64,000 nucleotides of DNA, from NCBI RefSeq assembly GCF_014842255.1, contig NZ_JACYVH010000009.1, positions 12,423 to 76,422 on the forward strand. Reading direction: 5' to 3'. The position numbers and the translations under genes are program-made. This stretch comes from Frigoribacterium sp. CFBP 13712. GTDB lineage: Bacteria > Actinomycetota > Actinomycetes > Actinomycetales > Microbacteriaceae. The first letter of the stretch is position 1, and every line of letters begins with the position of its first letter. Shown one piece after another: positions 59,992 to 64,000 of this stretch. The notes beneath the pieces are model-generated. The model was given only the letters and a program-made list of their open reading frames with translations, searched no databases and had not been told where the DNA came from.

Positions 59992-62900
59992 ATGAAACGA
60001 CTCCCTCAGGCGGCGGGCGCTCTCGCTCTCGCCGCCGTCCTGCTTGGCGGGGTCCTCACGCCGCCGGCGGTGGCGTCGACCGTCACCCCGAATCCGTTCA
60101 CGACCCCGCTGGCGTTCCGCTCGGCCGACGGCGGCTACGTGGCCTACCGGGAGAGCCCCGAACCCGACGACGACGGCCGGTACTCGTTCCGCGCCACCCG
60201 GCACGCGGAGCTGGCCGATGCGCTCACCACCGCCACGCGCGTGGCCCTGCCCGAGCCCGGCGCGGCGGCGGCTCCGGTCAGCCTGCCCACCGGCGACGCG
60301 TGCCTGACGTCCCTGCCGGTCGGATCCGACGCGCTCACGCTCGTCGCCGCGCCCGACGCCTGCGACGACCCCGCCGGGCTCTGGCTGGTGACGCGCGAGG
60401 GTCAGGTGCGGCCCTCGTCGGGCGACGTCGGACTCGGCGCGGTCCAGGCGGCCGACCCGTCGGTGTGGCCCAACACGGGCCTCCGACCCGCGCTGACGGC
60501 ACCGGCGGCGCCCCTCGCCGACCGACGGTTCGATCGCCGCCCGCTCGAGGCCGAGCTGGTCCAGGTGAACGACATCGCCCGCACGGCCGTCATCACGGGA
60601 ACGGCCACCTCGTTCGCCTCCGTGCGGGTCGGTGCCGTGCGGGCCGACGTCCGAGAGGACGGGACCTTCCGGATCACCGCGACGCGACTCGCCATCGGGC
60701 ACAACGAGCTCCGGATCGAGCAGGTCGTGGCCGGCGAGGTCGTCGACGCGGTCGCCCTCGACGCCGACGTCGTCGACGGCGGCCGCATCCTCCCCGCGGC
60801 AGGCCCCACCGTCGACCTCGAGCGCGGATCCGACACCGGCGTGCTCCTCGGAGTCACGACGATCGACGACTTCGCCCGCCTCGAGGGCGTGGCCGAGATC
60901 ACCGCGCCGAGCGGCACGACCCTCTCGGCGGGCCAGACGACGCTGTCCGCCGAACGTCGCGGCTCCGACGGGACGTGGGCGCCCGACACCAGGCTGGATC
61001 TCGTCGGCGGGACGACCGCGGCCGACGGTCGCCGCGCCTCCTACGATCTGCACTGGCGTGATGCGGCCGAGGCGCTGCCCTCCGGGAGCGAGGTCCGGTG
61101 GACGGTCGACATCGCCACGCCGGCATCGGCGTCCGCTGCGGCGGGTTCGCTCGGCTTCGGCTTCTCGGGGACGGGTGCCCCCAGCGACTTCCGCGCCGTC
61201 GGCTCGACGCCGACCACCATCACGGTGCCGCCCCGCGAGGTGACGGCCGAGGTGACGCTGCCCGACGCGCTCGACGAGCGTGCGGTGGTGTCCGGCGAAG
61301 GCCACGAGGGGGCTCGCATCGAGGTGAGCGTCGACGACGCCCCTCTCGGGACGACCGAGGTCGTCGACGAGGCCTGGGCGCTCGAGATCGACCCCGACCT
61401 CGGCCCGGGTCGGCACGTGCTCGACGTCGTGCAGAGCATCGACGGCGCACCCGCCGGACGCACGAGCGCCGAGGTCGACTTCGGACCGGCGGTCGACCTG
61501 GTCGCGCCCGTCTCGGGCCAGGTCGTCCCCGGCGTGACGACCGTGTCGGGCACCGGTGCGCCCGGGGCCGAGGTCACCGTGGAGGTCGACGGCCGCTCGG
61601 AGACCGCGGCAGTCGTGGACGGCGCGTGGTCCGTCGAGGTGGAGCTGCCGCCGTCGCACGACGAGGGCACCATCGAGGTCGCCCAGCGGGCGCGGGGAGA
61701 CGTCCGGTCGGCCGACCGGGTGCGGGTCGTCGCGGACGCTCGACAGGAGCTCTCGCCGGTCGTCGTCGACGGACCGGCCGACGGCTGGTACCGCAGCGGC
61801 GAAGCCACCACCCTCTCGGGGACGGCGACGCCGTACGCCCGCGTCGTGGTCCGCAACCAGTGGACGAACGAGGCCGGTCGCGCCGTGGCGGACGCCGACG
61901 GCGCCTGGTCGTTCGAACGCGCGTGGGGGCCGACGGCCGCCTACCGGCTGACCGCGACGCAGACCCTGGTCGACGGCCGCACCTCGTCGTCGGCCGAGTT
62001 CACCCTGCTCTCCCTGGGCTCGTTCCGAGCACTTGAGGTCACCAGCCACGCGGCGAACGACAGCTACGTGCCGGGCCTCACGACCTTCAGCGGCGTCGCG
62101 ACCCCCGGGGCGTGGGTGACGGCGACCAACCAGTGGGATCGACGCCTCTTCGCCACGCGGGCGTCGCAGACCACCGGCGAGTGGAGCGCGCCGGCCGAAC
62201 TCGGTCCGGTGGCCGACTACGACGTGCGGATCTCGCAGACGGCGCCCGACGGGCAGCCCGACCAGGTCCGACTGCGCCTGACGCCCATCATCGGGTGGGT
62301 GCCGGCGACCGTGACCAGCCACGTCGACGGCGGCGAGTACGTGCCGGGTCCCGTGACGCTGGCCGGCGCGGGCACTCCCCGGGCGACGATCGCCATCACC
62401 AACCAGTGGGGCGTCTCGATGGGCACCACGACCGTCGGCACCGACGGGCGCTGGTCGGTCCGTCGCGACATGGGGCCTCGAGCCTCGTACGCGCTGACCG
62501 TCGTCCAGACCCGCGGATCGGAGACGAACACCGTCGAGCTCGTGCTGAACCCGCCGGCCTGGCGGGCACTGCAGCTGCTCAGCCCGGAGGTCGGCGACCG
62601 CTACGAGCCGGGTGCGCGGACCGAGTTCCGCGGAGTCGCGACTCCGCACTCGACCGTGACGGTGACGACCGACCTCGGCTCGGTGCTCTTCCAGGCGCCG
62701 GTCGCCGCGGACGGCACCTGGTCGAACACCCGGGCGTACGGCCCCGTCCGGACGTACACGCTGACGATCGAGCAGGCGGCGACGACCGACCAGGGCGACG
62801 CGCTGCGGTTCGTCTGGGCGCCCGACATCGCCCTGCGGCCGGTCGCCGTGACCAGCCACGACGACGGCGAGACCTACCGCCCGGGTCCCGTCACGCTCGG

Positions 62901-63375
62901 CGGCACGGGCACGCCAGGCGCCACCGTGCGGGTGACGAACCAGTGGGGTGCGGCCATGGGCACGTCGGAGGTCGATCTCGACGGCCGCTGGAGCATCCAG
63001 CGCGAGCTCGGGCCGCGGAGCGACTACATCCTCACCGTGCAGCAGGACAGAGCGGGCGAGGCCGACGAGACGCGCCTCACCCTCCTCGCACCCGTCTGGC
63101 AGCGCATGACCATCGACTCCCCGGTGGTCGACGACGGTTACGACAGGGACGTCGACGTGAGGTTCGCCGGACGCGCGACGCCGTTCGCGACGATCGACGT
63201 CTCGACGGCCTCCGGGGTGCAGCTCGCGGCCCCCACGGCCGACCGGAACGGCGACTGGTCGTTCACCCGCCGGTTCGGCCCCGAGCACGTGTACACGCTC
63301 GTCTTCACGCAGCAGGCCGCGGGCCACGCCGACGACGCGCTCGACCCGATCCGGTTCGGGCCGGCCGGGGGCTGA
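59992..63375 (+). CDS. Secreted modular repeat protein 2
   Basis: A 1127-residue paralogue of the protein at 55546. Signal peptide (1 to about 27); N-terminal domain (about 28-190, TPLAFRSADGGYVAYRE) with two conserved Cys; a module beginning VNDIARTAVITGTATSF in both proteins; one copy of the module shared with the M60 peptidases (about 265-410); no copy of the second shared module; two Ig-like domains; then six tandem repeats (about 592-1127) in the same alternating order as the paralogue. ATG 59992 has an AGAAAGACG site. No anchor or sorting motif is visible. Probably a secreted surface or matrix protein. Confidence 0.82.
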   Translation: MKRLPQAAGALALAAVLLGGVLTPPAVASTVTPNPFTTPLAFRSADGGYVAYRESPEPDDDGRYSFRATRHAELADALTTATRVALPEPGAAAAPVSLPTGDACLTSLPVGSDALTLVAAPDACDDPAGLWLVTREGQVRPSSGDVGLGAVQAADPSVWPNTGLRPALTAPAAPLADRRFDRRPLEAELVQVNDIARTAVITGTATSFASVRVGAVRADVREDGTFRITATRLAIGHNELRIEQVVAGEVVDAVALDADVVDGGRILPAAGPTVDLERGSDTGVLLGVTTIDDFARLEGVAEITAPSGTTLSAGQTTLSAERRGSDGTWAPDTRLDLVGGTTAADGRRASYDLHWRDAAEALPSGSEVRWTVDIATPASASAAAGSLGFGFSGTGAPSDFRAVGSTPTTITVPPREVTAEVTLPDALDERAVVSGEGHEGARIEVSVDDAPLGTTEVVDEAWALEIDPDLGPGRHVLDVVQSIDGAPAGRTSAEVDFGPAVDLVAPVSGQVVPGVTTVSGTGAPGAEVTVEVDGRSETAAVVDGAWSVEVELPPSHDEGTIEVAQRARGDVRSADRVRVVADARQELSPVVVDGPADGWYRSGEATTLSGTATPYARVVVRNQWTNEAGRAVADADGAWSFERAWGPTAAYRLTATQTLVDGRTSSSAEFTLLSLGSFRALEVTSHAANDSYVPGLTTFSGVATPGAWVTATNQWDRRLFATRASQTTGEWSAPAELGPVADYDVRISQTAPDGQPDQVRLRLTPIIGWVPATVTSHVDGGEYVPGPVTLAGAGTPRATIAITNQWGVSMGTTTVGTDGRWSVRRDMGPRASYALTVVQTRGSETNTVELVLNPPAWRALQLLSPEVGDRYEPGARTEFRGVATPHSTVTVTTDLGSVLFQAPVAADGTWSNTRAYGPVRTYTLTIEQAATTDQGDALRFVWAPDIALRPVAVTSHDDGETYRPGPVTLGGTGTPGATVRVTNQWGAAMGTSEVDLDGRWSIQRELGPRSDYILTVQQDRAGEADETRLTLLAPVWQRMTIDSPVVDDGYDRDVDVRFAGRATPFATIDVSTASGVQLAAPTADRNGDWSFTRRFGPEHVYTLVFTQQAAGHADDALDPIRFGPAGG
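61764..63375 (+). repeat. Six tandem about 88-residue Ig-like repeats, protein 2
   Basis: Units begin near VVDGPADGWYRSG, VTSHAANDSYVPG, VTSHVDGGEYVPG, LLSPEVGDRYEPG, VTSHDDGETYRPG and IDSPVVDDGYDRD. Unit n here resembles unit n of the paralogue more than its own neighbours. Confidence 0.85.
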
Positions 63376-63380
63376 TCGAT

Positions 63381-63427
63381 CCGGCCGGCTCCGCGTCGCC
63401 CGCTCGGGGCGACGCGGGGCCGGCCGG
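63381..63427 (+). terminator. Long-stem terminator after repeat protein 2
   Basis: CCGGCCGG plus CCGCGTCGCC (63381-63400) pairs with GGCGACGCGG plus CCGGCCGG (63408-63427), with one two-base internal mismatch and a seven-base loop. It starts six bases after the stop codon. Confidence 0.85.
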
Positions 63428-63478
63428 CGCCCGAGGCGCGTCGGGCCGCATCGGCTCGGGCGAGCGCAGACTGGGACG

Positions 63479-63976
63479 ATGCTCGATGTGACTCTGGCCC
63501 GCCGCCTCCACGACGCCGGGCTGCGCTGGCATCCGACCACCGGCGACCGGTTCGTCATCGATCGAGGCGAGTTCGTCGGCGACGTCTTCACCATCAGCGA
63601 GATGACCATCGAGGCCCACGAGTACCCGACGGGCACCGTCCTCGGCTTCAACGGGACGACCGAGTGGGCGCTCGACTCCGTCGCCGCCGACCAGTCGCTC
63701 TGGCTGCCCCGGGAAGACCAGCTGAGGGCCCTGCTGGCGCGGTCGTTCCGCTCGTTGACCCGCGCCTCCTCGGCCGACGGCGACGGCGACGGCGACGGCT
63801 CCGGCGACACGGCCACGGCCACGGACGTCGACGAGGCGGACCCGACAGCCGAGCGGATCGTCTACGAGGTCCGGGTCGACTCGTCGGGCGGAGAGCGCGT
63901 CTTCCGGGCCGCCGACCCCGAGGACGCCTACGCCGCCGCCCTGCTGGCCTACATCGACGCGTCGCTGAGCCTCTAG
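63479..63976 (+). CDS. Conserved hypothetical protein
   Basis: A 165-residue soluble acidic protein. The N-terminal half (LARRLHDAGLRWHPTTGDRFVI, GFNGTTEWALDSV, SLWLPREDQLRALL) resembles small conserved proteins I recall from Microbacteriaceae genomes, sometimes loosely annotated as pilus-assembly related; I cannot support that function. A low-complexity Asp-Gly run encoded by GGCGAC repeats (63778-63800) links it to a C-terminal helix-rich segment. ATG 63479 follows CAGACT by six bases, possibly a leaderless start. It carries an inverted copy of the dispersed element (63761-63773). Confidence 0.72.
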   Translation: MLDVTLARRLHDAGLRWHPTTGDRFVIDRGEFVGDVFTISEMTIEAHEYPTGTVLGFNGTTEWALDSVAADQSLWLPREDQLRALLARSFRSLTRASSADGDGDGDGSGDTATATDVDEADPTAERIVYEVRVDSSGGERVFRAADPEDAYAAALLAYIDASLSL

Positions 63977-64000
63977 GCCGGCTCGAGCCGACCTCAGCGT

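Noticed and set aside
55654-63822. A 2722-codon open frame on the minus strand opposite the two repeat proteins
   Set aside because: It is antisense to genes with signal peptides, repeats and ribosome-binding sites. Long antisense frames are expected at this GC content, and its translation is low-complexity Arg/Gly/Asp-rich.

Overview
The window is a 64 kb stretch of a very GC-rich actinobacterial chromosome. Strong G/C use at codon third positions, many GTG and some TTG starts, ATGA/GTGA gene overlaps, leaderless promoters, a HAIR heat-shock operator and housekeeping neighbours such as DUF3151, pyrE and xthA point to Microbacteriaceae (Curtobacterium/Frigoribacterium/Frondihabitans-like; the genus cannot be fixed from this sequence). 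No tRNA, rRNA, insertion sequence, prophage or CRISPR array was seen.

Layout. 0-0.8 kb: an MntR-type manganese regulator. 0.8-10.3 kb: an alpha-xyloside module. It has a ROK repressor, a GH31 alpha-xylosidase, two ABC permeases, a binding lipoprotein and a LacI repressor on the minus strand, with xylose isomerase divergent. LacI and ROK-type operator candidates lie in its two control regions. 10.4-11.1 kb: an SGNH-fold protein whose active-site residues are gone. 11.4-15.0 kb: a TetR / inactive ABC-ATPase-like / YhgE-Pip membrane protein operon with a leaderless, operator-overlapped promoter.

15.1-25.2 kb is exopolysaccharide block 1: glycosyltransferases, a Wzz/tyrosine-kinase fusion, a second convergent operon with glycosyltransferase, Wzy, Wzx, glycosyltransferase, and a UDP-sugar dehydrogenase. 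25.3-38 kb alternates housekeeping genes (DUF3151, trmH-like, nagD-like, pyrE, xthA, an AEC transporter) with polysaccharide genes: a GT2-GT4 fusion, an ACP/PglD-like/KAS III operon, an aminotransferase and the only initiating sugar transferase. Threonine aldolase follows at 38 kb. 39-45.9 kb holds two large secreted M60-like metallopeptidases around a nitroreductase. 46-52.5 kb is exopolysaccharide block 2: glycosyltransferase, galE, Wzx, Wzy and a divergent Wzz/tyrosine kinase. trpF and an N-domain-less ClpB under a HAIR operator follow. 55.5-63.4 kb holds two giant secreted repeat proteins around a DUF3060 lipoprotein, then a small conserved protein.

How it fits together. Block 1 and block 2 each carry their own Wzx, Wzy and Wzz-kinase, so the cell probably makes two polymers. 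Most operons of the polysaccharide region and both M60 genes share an AT-rich promoter element near TGTRATATTCTA. The interleaved housekeeping genes use a different layout, a TAnnnT box 6-7 bases before the start codon. The two M60 peptidases and the two repeat proteins share accessory modules I could not assign to a named family. This secreted four-protein set beside a co-regulated polysaccharide locus is the most novel system I see. A dispersed GAGGAGGCGCG sequence recurs through the window and forms several hairpins.
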